Numbered from the stretch's first letter, positions 1 to 7,308 are shown. The stretch is DNA of 13,752 nucleotides from Chlamydiota bacterium (GCA_021772295.1 JAJFMG010000019.1:1-13752), one strand, 5' to 3'. The notes: generated by a model from the sequence alone, not told the origin. Made by a program: numbers and translations.

Positions 1-725
1 TCGCTATTTTCTTCTATCCATCTCTTCACATGCGTAGAAAATTCAGTTTCTCCACTAAGTGATTCGACGAAATCAGAAATTTTTGTATCATCTAAATTCT
101 CTTGGATGAAATTGAGAAATTCATCTTCAATTTGGAATCTGTTTTGTGTTGGAACATCCGCAAGTGTTAGTGATTTGAGTTGGTTTTGTTTGAAATCTTC
201 AATAACTGTTTTTTTAGAGTTATAGAGTTTCCCCGTGATGGCAGAAGAGTATACTGTTTTGGAAACAGGCTCTTTCCTTTTTTGAATGTAGTTAGCAATC
301 ACTTCTTTATCATCAGATACGTAGAATCTTTTTACTTTAAGTCCATCAAGTCTTTCTGTGTTTTCCGGACATTTTGATACCCAATCATAAATAGCGTCTT
401 GAGGATTTGGGTGCGTATTGTCACCAAAGACTTTTCCGGTAAAAGGACAAATATAAATTTTTGCTGTGTCTTCATTAACAGAGGGAAGGCCGACCTGGAT
501 TTTGATCTCTGTCTCTCTCCAAAGCTTGCCATCTTTTTCTAATTGATGAAGTAACTCTTCTTCACTTTGGTAAATAGTCTTTTCTCGAATAAATAAAACA
601 GGTTTGAGTTTGTATTTTTTCTCTAAAAAGAAAAAATAGGTTGTGAGAAGATCTGCTTTTTTATTTTGCTTAAGAAATTTCTTTAAAACTTCCTTTAAAT
701 TGTCACTAATGACAAGAGTAGACAT
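1..725 (-). CDS. Conserved hypothetical protein, chlamydial type (C-terminus cut by window edge)
   Basis: An uninterrupted minus-strand frame of 241 codons runs from ATG at 725 off the left edge without a stop. The ATG has GAGG at 734-731, five bases upstream. An in-frame ATG at 740 is a weaker alternative that would add five residues. The protein is soluble-looking, charged and Lys/Glu-rich, with no signal peptide or membrane segment. Near residues 92-103 it has IYICPFTGKVFG, followed by NTHPNPQDAIYDW. About 55 residues later comes a related VYSSAITGKLYN, so two copies of a (I/V)Y-x3-(F/I)TGK-(V/L)-(F/Y) unit are visible. The first copy contains a Cys that the second lacks. From memory the architecture resembles a Chlamydiae-restricted family of unknown function (possibly DUF2709), but I cannot confirm this. 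It diverges from ldh. No function is assigned. Confidence is high that it is coding and low for family. Confidence 0.85.
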   Translation of the reverse strand, partial: MSTLVISDNLKEVLKKFLKQNKKADLLTTYFFFLEKKYKLKPVLFIREKTIYQSEEELLHQLEKDGKLWRETEIKIQVGLPSVNEDTAKIYICPFTGKVFGDNTHPNPQDAIYDWVSKCPENTERLDGLKVKRFYVSDDKEVIANYIQKRKEPVSKTVYSSAITGKLYNSKKTVIEDFKQNQLKSLTLADVPTQNRFQIEDEFLNFIQENLDDTKISDFVESLSGETEFSTHVKRWIEENS

Positions 726-775
726 TTTTACCTCAATCATGGATATCCTAGGGAAGAAGGGTAGCAGGGGTAAAG

Positions 776-781
776 ATTATA
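776..781 (-). promoter_or_regulatory. Candidate -10 box for the left-edge hypothetical gene
   Basis: A perfect TATAAT reads on the minus strand from 781 to 776, about 50 bases before the ATG at 725. No good -35 box lies at 16-18 bases: the 17-base position reads AAGAAC. Placement upstream of a minus-strand gene is the main support. Confidence 0.3.
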
Positions 782-826
782 GATCAAGACCAAAGAATGT
801 TCTTATGGAATAATTTGACAAATATT

Positions 827-849
827 TTTTTGAGCAACTAACTCAAAAA
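827..849. repeat. AT-rich inverted repeat in the divergent intergenic region
   Basis: TTTTTGAG at 827-834 pairs with CTCAAAAA at 842-849 around a 7-base spacer CAACTAA. It lies between the divergent hypothetical gene and ldh, just upstream of the ldh -35 region. It could be an operator or a weak hairpin. With only three G-C pairs it is unlikely to be a strong terminator. A consensus TTGACA sits just before it at 815-820, but no good -10 follows at the right distance. Confidence 0.35.
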
Positions 850-853
850 TTTA

Positions 854-888
854 TTGGGGTTGTAGTGAAATGTATGGTATAATATAAT
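854..888 (+). promoter_or_regulatory. Candidate sigma-70-type promoter for ldh
   Basis: TATAAT at 878-883 is preceded by TGG, giving an extended -10 (TGnTATAAT). A TTGGGG at 854-859 lies 18 bases upstream. A second, overlapping TATAAT at 883-888 lies 17 bases after TTGTAG (860-865). Either would start transcription near 890-895, leaving a leader of roughly 75 bases before the ATG at 967. The -35 matches are only partial. Confidence 0.5.
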
Positions 889-966
889 CTCGTTTCACCT
901 AAATCTTCTACTATAAACAAAGTAGGGTGTTTTAAACTAAATAATATCTCAATTTGGGGGATAATA

Positions 967-2079
967 ATGAGCTTTAAGTCTGATGAATTAAACCTGGTAT
1001 TGGAAGATCTCAATATAGAAGGCTATGAAAAAGTCGTTTCGATCACTGAAAAAAGCACCAATTTGAAAGCTATAATTAGTGTACATAGCACAACGCTCGG
1101 TCCTGCTATGGGTGGCACTAGAATTTACCCATATACAAAATTTGAAGATGCTTTGTTTGATGTTCTTAGACTTTCGAAAGGAATGACATATAAGTGCGCA
1201 ATTGCAGAAAGTGGACTTGGTGGTGGAAAAAGTGTAATCATTGCAGATTCATCTAAAGACAAAACTCCAGAATTACTCACCGCATTTGGTGTTGCGGTAG
1301 ATAGACTTATGGGTTCATATATTTGTGCTGAGGATGTAGGTTGCTCTTCAGATGATGCTGTAAACATTCGAAAAGGTACAAAACACGTCGTAGGCCTTAA
1401 CAGTGAAAACAGCAGTGGAAATCCATCGCCATATACTGCATGGGGAACTTTTAGAGGAATACAAGCTGCACTAAACCATACTTTTGGCTCAGATAGCTTA
1501 GAAGGAAAGGCAGTAGCTATCCAAGGTCTTGGTAGCGTTGGAGTATTGTTAGCAGAACTTCTCTATTGGCATGGAGCAAGCCTTATTATAAATGACATTG
1601 ATATGGAAAAAGCCAAGAGAGTTGCTAAACGATTTGGTGCTAAAACCGCTACATGTGAAGAAATTTTATTTACTGAGTGTGATGTTCTTGCGCCATGTGC
1701 ACTTGGAGCTGTTATTAACAAAGATACGATTCCAAAATTGCAATGTAAAATTATTGCAGGTTGCGCAAACAATCAACTTCTTGATGATGCAGATGCAGAT
1801 ACTCTTCATAAAAAGAGAATTCTTTATGCACCTGACTTCGTTATCAATGCGGGTGGGCTTGTGAATGTTACAGAAGAGCTAGAAAAAAATGGATATCAGC
1901 CAGATGTTGCAAGAAAAAAAGTGGATCAAATCTATACGACAATGATTCAGCTTTTTACTCTTGCAAAAGAGAATGATTACTCACCTCTTAGAGCTGCCAT
2001 GAATTTAGCTGAATACAGACTTAAATATGCTGTTGGTAAAAGAGAAGACGGTCCCTATTTTCACCATGTAAGTTTCTAG
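967..2079 (+). CDS. ldh: Leucine dehydrogenase-like Glu/Leu/Phe/Val dehydrogenase
   Basis: Probable NAD-dependent cytosolic amino acid dehydrogenase that reversibly deaminates leucine or other branched-chain amino acids to the 2-oxo acid and ammonia. At 370 residues it has the usual length for leucine dehydrogenase. The N-terminal domain has GPAMGGTR (45-52) and MTYK (73-76), and GLGGGKS (83-89) supplies the second active-site lysine, K88. By family knowledge K76 and K88 correspond to the substrate-binding and catalytic lysines. The Rossmann domain has GLGSVG (187-192), and the strand ending in IIND (207-210) places an acidic residue at the nucleotide ribose, consistent with NAD. PCALGAVIN (243-251), GCANNQ (265-270) and YAPDFVINAGG (287-297) are further family motifs. 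The start ATG has GGGGG about six bases upstream. argS follows 52 bases downstream on the same strand. Substrate preference within the family is inferred from motif similarity. Chlamydia encodes a comparable protein. Confidence 0.9.
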   Translation: MSFKSDELNLVLEDLNIEGYEKVVSITEKSTNLKAIISVHSTTLGPAMGGTRIYPYTKFEDALFDVLRLSKGMTYKCAIAESGLGGGKSVIIADSSKDKTPELLTAFGVAVDRLMGSYICAEDVGCSSDDAVNIRKGTKHVVGLNSENSSGNPSPYTAWGTFRGIQAALNHTFGSDSLEGKAVAIQGLGSVGVLLAELLYWHGASLIINDIDMEKAKRVAKRFGAKTATCEEILFTECDVLAPCALGAVINKDTIPKLQCKIIAGCANNQLLDDADADTLHKKRILYAPDFVINAGGLVNVTEELEKNGYQPDVARKKVDQIYTTMIQLFTLAKENDYSPLRAAMNLAEYRLKYAVGKREDGPYFHHVSF

Positions 2080-2106
2080 CTTGAAAAAAAGGTTCTTTTT
2101 CTCAAG
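2080..2106 (+). terminator. Hairpin between ldh and argS (weak or attenuating)
   Basis: CTTGA at 2080-2084 pairs with TCAAG at 2102-2106. After one mismatch (2085/2101), AAAAAG at 2086-2091 pairs with CTTTTT at 2095-2100 around a GTT loop. The stem starts immediately after the ldh stop codon. No T-run follows, so it may attenuate transcription or protect the ldh 3' end rather than terminate fully, which would let argS be co-transcribed. Confidence 0.4.
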
Positions 2107-2122
2107 ACTCTAACTTTTACAT

Positions 2123-2134
2123 AGGAATATTTTG
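2123..2134 (+). promoter_or_regulatory. Ribosome binding site and TTG start of argS
   Basis: AGGA at 2123-2126 precedes TTG at 2132-2134 by five bases. The frame has an in-frame TAA at 2111-2113 with no ATG or GTG between, and no ATG near the N-terminal residues after it. TTG is therefore the only sensible start. A TTG start may keep synthetase output low. Confidence 0.75.
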
Positions 2135-3877
2135 GATACACTTCAATCTCATCTGCAACAACTTTTTTCATCAATTATTCAAGATCTATTCTCTAATAAG
2201 GGAATAGATCTGTCTTCATTTCTTCCATCTGAAATTACAAGTTCTACGCAAGAGAGTTTTGGTCACTACCAATGTAACTCTGCTTTAAAGCTTGCAAAGG
2301 CTTTTAAGAAAAACCCAAGAGAGATTGCACAAAAAATTGTGGATGCTCTTGATGCAGAAGAGGTAGAAAAAGCAGAACTTGCCGGACCTGGGTTTATCAA
2401 TATCACTTTTACAAGTGAGTTTCTCTCGAGTCGTTTAGAAAAAGCGCAAAAAGATAAGCGTTTAGGCCTTCCAAAGCTTAAAGACAGAAAAAAAATCATT
2501 GTAGAATTTTCTTCCCCTAATATTGCAAAAGAGCTCCATGTGGGGCATTTAAGATCGACAATTATTGGAGAGTGTTTAGCTAGATTTTTTACATTTTTGG
2601 GACACGATGTTCTTAGGCTCAACCATGTGGGTGATTTTGGGACTCAGTTTGGAATGCTGATTGCTTATTTAAAAAAATATGAAGCAGACGTTATTTCTGG
2701 AAAACGCAAAGTGGCTATTGATGAACTCATGCAATGGTATAAAGACTCAAAAATACTATTTGATAAAGACCCTGATTTCAAAAAAGAGGCTCATAGCGAA
2801 GTCATTGCTTTGCAAGCGAGTGCTCCAGACTCTGTAAAGGCTTGGGAAAAAATCTGTGATATTTCAAGAGAGGCGTTCCAAAAGATCTATGATCTTTTGG
2901 ATGTTACTATTCAAGAAAGGGGCGAATCATACTATAGTGATATGCTTCCCTCAGTGATAGAAAATTTAGAGAAAAAGAATCTTATACAAGTTTCAAATGG
3001 CGCTAAATGCGTTTTTTTAGATGGGTATGTACAAAAAAATGGAGATCCTCTTCCACTTATCGCGCAGAAAAATGACGGGGGCTACAATTATGCGACAACA
3101 GATCTTGCTGCGATTACACAAAGAGCGCAAATAGAAAAAGCAGATAGAGTAATTTGTGTTGTTGATGCAGGCCAAAGTTTACATTTTCAAATGGTTTTTG
3201 AGGTAGCGGAGAAGGCAGGGTTATTTGACCCTAAAAAATCTAAGTTTGAGCATGTAGCCTTTGGTGTTGTTTTAGGCGCAAATGGAAAGAAATTTAAAAC
3301 TCGGGAAGGGAAAACAGAAAAACTCATCGACTTGTGTATGGAAGCTGTGTCGCGAGCTAAAAATATTCTTCAAGAGAAGATGGAAAATGTTTCTGATAAA
3401 GAGCTCGAAGATTATGCGACTATTTTGGGTATTGATGCGATGAAATACGCAGACCTTTCTTGTCAGAGAATTAAAGACTACACCTTTAGTTTTGATCGAA
3501 TGCTGCAGTTCGAGGGTAACACGGCATCGTTCTTGCTTTATTCCTATGTTCGCATATTAGGGATCTTCAAAAAGTCAGATATTGACGTTTCTTCAATAGC
3601 AAGTTCTTTAACTGTTTCTCATCCATCAGAAATAACGCTTGGTCTTCATCTCCTTCGATTTGGAGAGATTATAGAGCAGATGGATAGAGATCTTCTTCCA
3701 AATCGGCTCTGTGATTACTTGTATCAATTAGCAGAAAAATTCAATGCATTTTTCCGAGATTGTCATGTAGTAGGTTCCAAGGAAGAAGAGTCAAGGCTTC
3801 TACTCATAGATTTTGCAAAAAATATTCTTGCAAAAGGTTTATATATTCTGGGGTTGAAAACCCTTCCTAGGATGTAA
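2132..3877 (+). CDS. argS: Arginyl-tRNA synthetase
   Basis: Class Ia cytosolic enzyme charging tRNA-Arg with arginine. The length is 581 residues, normal for bacterial ArgRS. An N-terminal tRNA D-loop recognition domain (about 1-110) contains GPGFIN (85-90). The catalytic core has EFSSPNIAKELHVGH, with the HIGH-type signature HVGH at 136-139, then LNHVGDFGTQFGML (163-176) and YATTDLAAI (320-328). The ArgRS counterpart of the KMSKS loop is KKFKTREGKT (386-395), the usual degenerate form. The C-terminal part (about 450-581) fits the DALR anticodon-binding helical domain and ends in Arg-Met (580-581), as many ArgRS do. Translation starts at TTG. The 3' end overlaps the convergent aminomutase gene by 11 bases (3867-3877). 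In C. trachomatis argS also lies beside murA. Here the aminomutase gene sits between them and murA is inverted relative to argS. Confidence 0.97.
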   Translation: MDTLQSHLQQLFSSIIQDLFSNKGIDLSSFLPSEITSSTQESFGHYQCNSALKLAKAFKKNPREIAQKIVDALDAEEVEKAELAGPGFINITFTSEFLSSRLEKAQKDKRLGLPKLKDRKKIIVEFSSPNIAKELHVGHLRSTIIGECLARFFTFLGHDVLRLNHVGDFGTQFGMLIAYLKKYEADVISGKRKVAIDELMQWYKDSKILFDKDPDFKKEAHSEVIALQASAPDSVKAWEKICDISREAFQKIYDLLDVTIQERGESYYSDMLPSVIENLEKKNLIQVSNGAKCVFLDGYVQKNGDPLPLIAQKNDGGYNYATTDLAAITQRAQIEKADRVICVVDAGQSLHFQMVFEVAEKAGLFDPKKSKFEHVAFGVVLGANGKKFKTREGKTEKLIDLCMEAVSRAKNILQEKMENVSDKELEDYATILGIDAMKYADLSCQRIKDYTFSFDRMLQFEGNTASFLLYSYVRILGIFKKSDIDVSSIASSLTVSHPSEITLGLHLLRFGEIIEQMDRDLLPNRLCDYLYQLAEKFNAFFRDCHVVGSKEEESRLLLIDFAKNILAKGLYILGLKTLPRM

Positions 3878-4859
3878 TATCTAATTTGTTTTTTTGATGT
3901 GGCAGTTCCTCTACATATCTAGGAATGGAGTAGCCTGGTTGGCATGCTTTTAATTTCTCGATTAACTGAAGCCCCTTTTCCTTTTCAACTTGAAAGTGTT
4001 TTGTGCCAGAGACTGGATCTAATTGATGCAGGTAATAAGGAATAATGCCCCTGTAGATGAGCATTTCATGTAAAGTTTTTAGCGTTATTAAATTATCGTT
4101 AACACCTTGTAGTAACACGGATTGATTAAGCATAGGAATGCCAAGTTTTTGTATGCTTTTTAAAGCATGCAAAACATCGTCATCGAGCTCTAAATAGTGA
4201 TTAATATGAGTCACAAAGATGATTTGTTTAGGAGACTCTTCTAAAATAGATAAAAACTCTTTATCCACGCGTTCAGGTATTCCAACTATAAATCTAGAAT
4301 GAAACCTGATCAGCTTTACATGCGGAATATCGGAGAGTTTGTGTAAAAGTGATCGCATAGATTCATTACTTAAAGAAAGCGTATCACCACCACTTAAAAT
4401 CACTTCTTGAATTGATTCATCTTTTTCAATTCGATCGATTTCTATTTCAAAGTTACCAGCAGTTTGCTTTTCATAAGGGTAGTTTTTCCGAAAGCAATAT
4501 CTACAATGCATTGCACATGCAGAAGTTGTGACAAGCAATGCTCTGCCTTCATACTTTTGTAAAAGTTTGGGGGCGCATAAAAAAGAGTCTTCTTCAAGCG
4601 GGTTTTTAGAAAAGCCTTCTTCTTTTTCTAATTCGGATCTGGTGGGAACGAATTGTTTGAAAAGAGGGTCGTTAAGACTGTTTTTTCTAATCTTTTGGGC
4701 AAGACGCATTGGAAGATTTAATACAAAGGGATAATGAGAATTTAAAAGAGATGATTTGGTTGCGTCATCAAATTCTAAAAAATCAAGCAGCTTGTCTAAT
4801 TGAGTGAAATTATTTTTTTGAATTTCTCTATAAACAGGCGGTTTTTTTATTAAATTCAT
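3867..4859 (-). CDS. epmB: EpmB-type (YjeK/KamA family) radical SAM lysine 2,3-aminomutase
   Basis: Radical SAM, PLP-dependent aminomutase converting L-lysine to beta-lysine. The 330-residue length matches EpmB (E. coli about 340) rather than catabolic lysine 2,3-aminomutases of over 400 residues. The inferred role is therefore beta-lysine supply for modification of elongation factor P by EpmA, which is not in this window. CAMHCRYC (115-122) gives the CxxxCxxC iron-sulfur motif (C115, C119, C122). The glycine motif SGGDTLSL follows, and the C-terminal half has PYYLHQLDPVSGTKHF. The likely PLP lysine is K323 in HQKNKLD, by alignment from memory with the EpmB PSKTPLDL tail. The ATG at 4859 has AAAGGA five bases upstream, but the GGA is inside a hairpin. 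It lies 25 bases downstream of murA and is probably in its operon. Annotation as plain KamA is the alternative. Confidence 0.88.
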   Translation of the reverse strand: MNLIKKPPVYREIQKNNFTQLDKLLDFLEFDDATKSSLLNSHYPFVLNLPMRLAQKIRKNSLNDPLFKQFVPTRSELEKEEGFSKNPLEEDSFLCAPKLLQKYEGRALLVTTSACAMHCRYCFRKNYPYEKQTAGNFEIEIDRIEKDESIQEVILSGGDTLSLSNESMRSLLHKLSDIPHVKLIRFHSRFIVGIPERVDKEFLSILEESPKQIIFVTHINHYLELDDDVLHALKSIQKLGIPMLNQSVLLQGVNDNLITLKTLHEMLIYRGIIPYYLHQLDPVSGTKHFQVEKEKGLQLIEKLKACQPGYSIPRYVEELPHQKNKLDITS

Positions 4860-4860
4860 A

Positions 4861-4879
4861 ACTATCCTTTTCGGATAGT
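4861..4879 (-). promoter_or_regulatory. Perfect hairpin covering the epmB ribosome binding site
   Basis: ACTATCC (4861-4867) and GGATAGT (4873-4879) form a perfect 7-bp stem with a 5-base loop. In the transcript the order is ACTATCC-GAAAA-GGATAGT, ending one base before the ATG at 4859. The GGA of the Shine-Dalgarno sequence is in the stem and the preceding A residues are in the loop. It also begins five bases after the murA stop. No T-run follows, so it is more likely a translational or processing element than a terminator. Confidence 0.5.
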
Positions 4880-4884
4880 ATAGA

Positions 4885-6249
4885 TTAAACTGCAGCCTTT
4901 GTCAAAGAAGCAGTTGGAACCTTTTCCCTTACAATATTAGCGTTTAGAGATAGAAGCTTTTCTTCTAAGTGCTCATAGCCGCGATCGATAAAGTGAAGAT
5001 TGGAGATAGTACTTTCATCTTTTGCGATTAAAGCTGCCATTACATATGCAAATCCAGCTCTTAGGTCGGGAATGGCAATTGATTTGCCAACTAAGGGGGT
5101 AATTCCTTTTACAAGCATGCTATGACGGTATCCTTTTTGCGCAAATCGACATGTTTTTCCTCCGAGACAATCTGTAAACAGTTCCATTCCTCCTCCCATT
5201 TCTAAAAGCGTCTCAACATACCCAAATCTATTTTCATAGACAGTTTCATGTATAACAGATGATCCTTTTGCTTGTGTTAAGAGTACAGCAAAAGGTTGCA
5301 ACCAATCTGTTAGAAAGCCTGGGTGTACATTGGTTTCTACGTGGATGCCACCTTTAAGAGGTCTGTCGTAGAAAAATGAAATGCCATTTTCTTTTACTGT
5401 GAATCCCGCGCCTATTTCTCGTAATTTATTTAAAAAGATAACAAGATCTCTTTGTTTTGCCCCTTCTACGAATACATTGCCTTTTGTGCTAATAGCAGCC
5501 ATTGCAAGAGAGGCAACTTCAATTCGATCTGTGATAACAGTATGCTCAACTTCATAAAAGGTATTGGTTTCATAAATATGAATAGTTCTTCCTTCATCCA
5601 CATGTATTTTTACACCAAGCTTTTGTAAAAATAAAATAAGATCAATGATTTCAGGTTCGATGGCAGCGTTTTTGATTACAGTTGTTCCCTTAGCTCTACA
5701 AGCTGCTAAAATAGTATTTTCTGTGGCGCCGACAGAAGGGTAGGGGAGCGTAATATGCGCTCCTACCAGGCCATTATGAGCTTGAGCAAAATAGGCACCT
5801 TCATTTTTCATTTTTCGATATTCAACGTTTGCGCCAAGTTTTTCAAGCGCGTCCATATGGAAGTTCACGGGTCTTTTACCAATATTGCAACCACCAGCCA
5901 TTGGTACAATAATGTCTTGATCTGTTCGACCAAGTAATGCTCCAATCATTAAAATAGGTATGCGATTAGCACCTGAAAAGCGTTGGGGAATGTAAGTAGA
6001 GGAGAGCTCTTTGGTAATTACTTCTAATATCTTTTTTTCTTTGTCCCATGAAAACTCCATGCCGATTTCTTTACAAAAAGAAAGAGTCGTTTCTACTTCT
6101 GTGATATTTGGGACGTTATAGAAAATACATTTCTTATTGGAGAGTAAAGATGCCACAAGCATTTTGGTAATTGCGTTTTTTGCACCTGCTGCTTTGACAG
6201 TTCCTTTTAGTGGAGTGCCACCTTTGATTTTCAGTATTTCCTTTTTCAT
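4885..6249 (-). CDS. murA: UDP-N-acetylglucosamine 1-carboxyvinyltransferase (MurA)
   Basis: Cytosolic enzyme transferring enolpyruvate from phosphoenolpyruvate to UDP-GlcNAc, the first committed step of peptidoglycan precursor synthesis. From ATG 6249 the protein has 454 residues, a little longer than E. coli MurA (419). GAKNA (22-26) holds the substrate-binding Lys-Asn pair (K24, N25). GGCNIGKRPV (119-128) carries the catalytic-loop cysteine C121 and the conserved Arg R126. NGLVGAHITLPYPSVGATEN is near-identical to the chlamydial enzyme as I recall it. HPGFLTDWLQPF supplies the catalytic Asp, and PDLRAGFAYVMAAL lies near the C-terminus. The frame also opens at TTG 6276 (nine extra codons) with no Shine-Dalgarno. 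ATG 6249 has GGGAA seven bases upstream and starts where MurA normally starts, so I prefer it. It lies between a small hypothetical gene and epmB on the same strand. Confidence 0.95.
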   Translation of the reverse strand: MKKEILKIKGGTPLKGTVKAAGAKNAITKMLVASLLSNKKCIFYNVPNITEVETTLSFCKEIGMEFSWDKEKKILEVITKELSSTYIPQRFSGANRIPILMIGALLGRTDQDIIVPMAGGCNIGKRPVNFHMDALEKLGANVEYRKMKNEGAYFAQAHNGLVGAHITLPYPSVGATENTILAACRAKGTTVIKNAAIEPEIIDLILFLQKLGVKIHVDEGRTIHIYETNTFYEVEHTVITDRIEVASLAMAAISTKGNVFVEGAKQRDLVIFLNKLREIGAGFTVKENGISFFYDRPLKGGIHVETNVHPGFLTDWLQPFAVLLTQAKGSSVIHETVYENRFGYVETLLEMGGGMELFTDCLGGKTCRFAQKGYRHSMLVKGITPLVGKSIAIPDLRAGFAYVMAALIAKDESTISNLHFIDRGYEHLEEKLLSLNANIVREKVPTASLTKAAV

Positions 6250-6312
6250 AGTTCGATTCCCGCTTGTTTTCCTCAAAATAACAGATAATTCAATAAAGAG
6301 GCAGTCATATTT

Positions 6313-6612
6313 CTATTCAACCCAATTGCGAAAAATCTCTATAACTGCGACACCTTTTGCGCATAGTTTCATTGCGCATTTGTTATGAATTTTTGCTTTT
6401 CCAAAATAGGTAACTACAAGAATTTGGACCTCCTCTGATAAGGGATGGTCAGTATTGTAAATTCTTCGAGTTAGAGAAACCATTGAAATAGTGTTAAATC
6501 TATTTGCTTCTATGTAGTTCAAGAGAACTTCATGAAGCGGCAGGATTTCTAGATTTTGATGTTCAATTGGGGAATGAACATCAATGGGTCTTGTTGTTTT
6601 TACAGCAGCCAT
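6313..6612 (-). CDS. Hypothetical 99-residue protein, first gene of the murA cluster
   Basis: I do not recognise this protein. From ATG 6612 it is 99 residues, basic in its C-terminal half, with no signal peptide or clear membrane helix. TISMVSLTRRIYN (41-53) leads into a hydrophobic strand-like EVQILVVTYFGKAKI (61-75). Two cysteines follow at 79 and 84, then a second strand-like GVAVIEIF. The frame also opens at TTG 6669, but that TTG coincides with a good -35 box and has no ribosome binding site, so the extra 19 residues are probably untranslated. The Shine-Dalgarno before ATG 6612 is weak (AAGAAG, about nine bases upstream). murA follows 63 bases downstream on the same strand, so co-transcription is likely. 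A role linked to the envelope would be a guess from position only. Confidence 0.7.
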   Translation of the reverse strand: MAAVKTTRPIDVHSPIEHQNLEILPLHEVLLNYIEANRFNTISMVSLTRRIYNTDHPLSEEVQILVVTYFGKAKIHNKCAMKLCAKGVAVIEIFRNWVE

Positions 6613-6640
6613 GCTAAACACTTCTTGATTAAAGAAAGAA

Positions 6641-6669
6641 ATGATATCTGGAAAAAAGGTGTTGATCAA
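6641..6669 (-). promoter_or_regulatory. Promoter for the hypothetical-murA-epmB cluster
   Basis: On the minus strand TTGATC (6669-6664) and TATCAT (6646-6641) are separated by exactly 17 bases, matching the sigma-70 consensus at 4/6 and 5/6 positions. Transcription would start near 6634, about 22 bases before ATG 6612. This also argues against the TTG 6669 start of the first gene. Confidence 0.55.
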
Positions 6670-6720
6670 GTATTTCTTTTAATTTTTTAAAAATGACCTC
6701 AAACAAGTAAATTTTCTATT

Positions 6721-6754
6721 TTCTTAGAGGATTGATATTATTCTTTGCTAAGAA
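6721..6754. repeat. Inverted repeat in the hypothetical/ispF divergent region
   Basis: TTCTTAG (6721-6727) and CTAAGAA (6748-6754) are perfect 7-base inverted repeats 20 bases apart. They lie in the 204-base divergent gap between the murA-cluster hypothetical (ATG 6612) and ispF. The spacing, about 27 bases between equivalent points, could suit a dimeric regulator. The sequence is AT-rich, so chance is possible. No convincing ispF promoter was found beside it. Confidence 0.3.
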
Positions 6755-6816
6755 TGCTTTTCATAAAACCACACCCTGTTAATAATGCATAAAAACTGCA
6801 ACAGCTGGAGGTAAAG

Positions 6817-7308
6817 ATGAAGCATCCAATTTTTAAAACAGGCATCGGGCAAGATAGTCATCGCTTTGATGAAAAGAAAAAAGGGGACTGTGTTGTTGCA
6901 GGTGTTGTTTTTGAAGACACACCTCCACTTGATGCTGACTCAGATGGGGACGTTGCATTTCATGCCATTTGTAATGCCATTACTTCTATCACACACGAAC
7001 CAATCCTGGGGAAAATTGCGATTGATCTTTGCCATAAAAAAAATATTAGGGATAGTCGGATCTATCTAGAAAAAGCACTTTTATCCCTAGGCAATCACGA
7101 AATTGTAAATGTGGCAATTTCCATCGAAGGAAAAAGACCTATGTTTCAGAAAAAAGCACGGGAGATGAGGCAAAGTATTGCAGATGTCCTCAAACTAAAT
7201 ATAGATCAAATAGGAATGACGTTTACAACTGGTGACGCCCTTACTTCTTTTGGAAGAGGTGAAGGTTTGCAGTGTTTTTGTACGATTATGATGATGACAA
7301 GGTTGTAA
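6817..7308 (+). CDS. ispF: 2-C-methyl-D-erythritol 2,4-cyclodiphosphate synthase (IspF)
   Basis: Cytosolic MEP-pathway enzyme cyclising CDP-ME 2-phosphate to MEcPP with release of CMP, for isoprenoid precursor supply. The 163 residues fit the family (about 160). GIGQDSHRF (9-17) gives metal ligands D13 and H15, SDGDV (42-46) is the core motif, and H49 in FHAICNA is the third zinc ligand. GRGEG (146-150) is the C-terminal signature. Several otherwise typical residues differ. The His of the AHSDGD motif is Asp here (D41). The GDIG/FPD region reads GKIAIDLCHKK. The TTTE motif is TTGD (D140). These look like a divergent but functional chlamydial-type enzyme, because zinc ligands and framework are intact. 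GGAGG at 6807-6811 lies five bases before the ATG. A terminator-like hairpin follows. In Chlamydia ispF neighbours cysJ, and here 1.1 kb of accessory DNA separates them. Confidence 0.93.
   Translation: MKHPIFKTGIGQDSHRFDEKKKGDCVVAGVVFEDTPPLDADSDGDVAFHAICNAITSITHEPILGKIAIDLCHKKNIRDSRIYLEKALLSLGNHEIVNVAISIEGKRPMFQKKAREMRQSIADVLKLNIDQIGMTFTTGDALTSFGRGEGLQCFCTIMMMTRL

Noticed and set aside
815..844. Consensus TTGACA at 815-820 as the ldh -35
   Set aside because: At 16-18 bases downstream there is only TAACTC-like sequence, so the extended -10 at 878-883 is the better candidate.
2266..2622. 118-residue minus-strand open frame inside argS
   Set aside because: It lies fully antisense to argS, has no family features, and its composition mirrors the argS codons.
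6250..6276. TTG start of murA at 6276
   Set aside because: No Shine-Dalgarno precedes it. ATG 6249 has GGGAA at a good distance and fits the usual MurA N-terminus.
6613..6669. TTG start at 6669 for the small gene before murA
   Set aside because: The TTG is part of a -35 box with a well-spaced -10 downstream, so this stretch is probably not transcribed.
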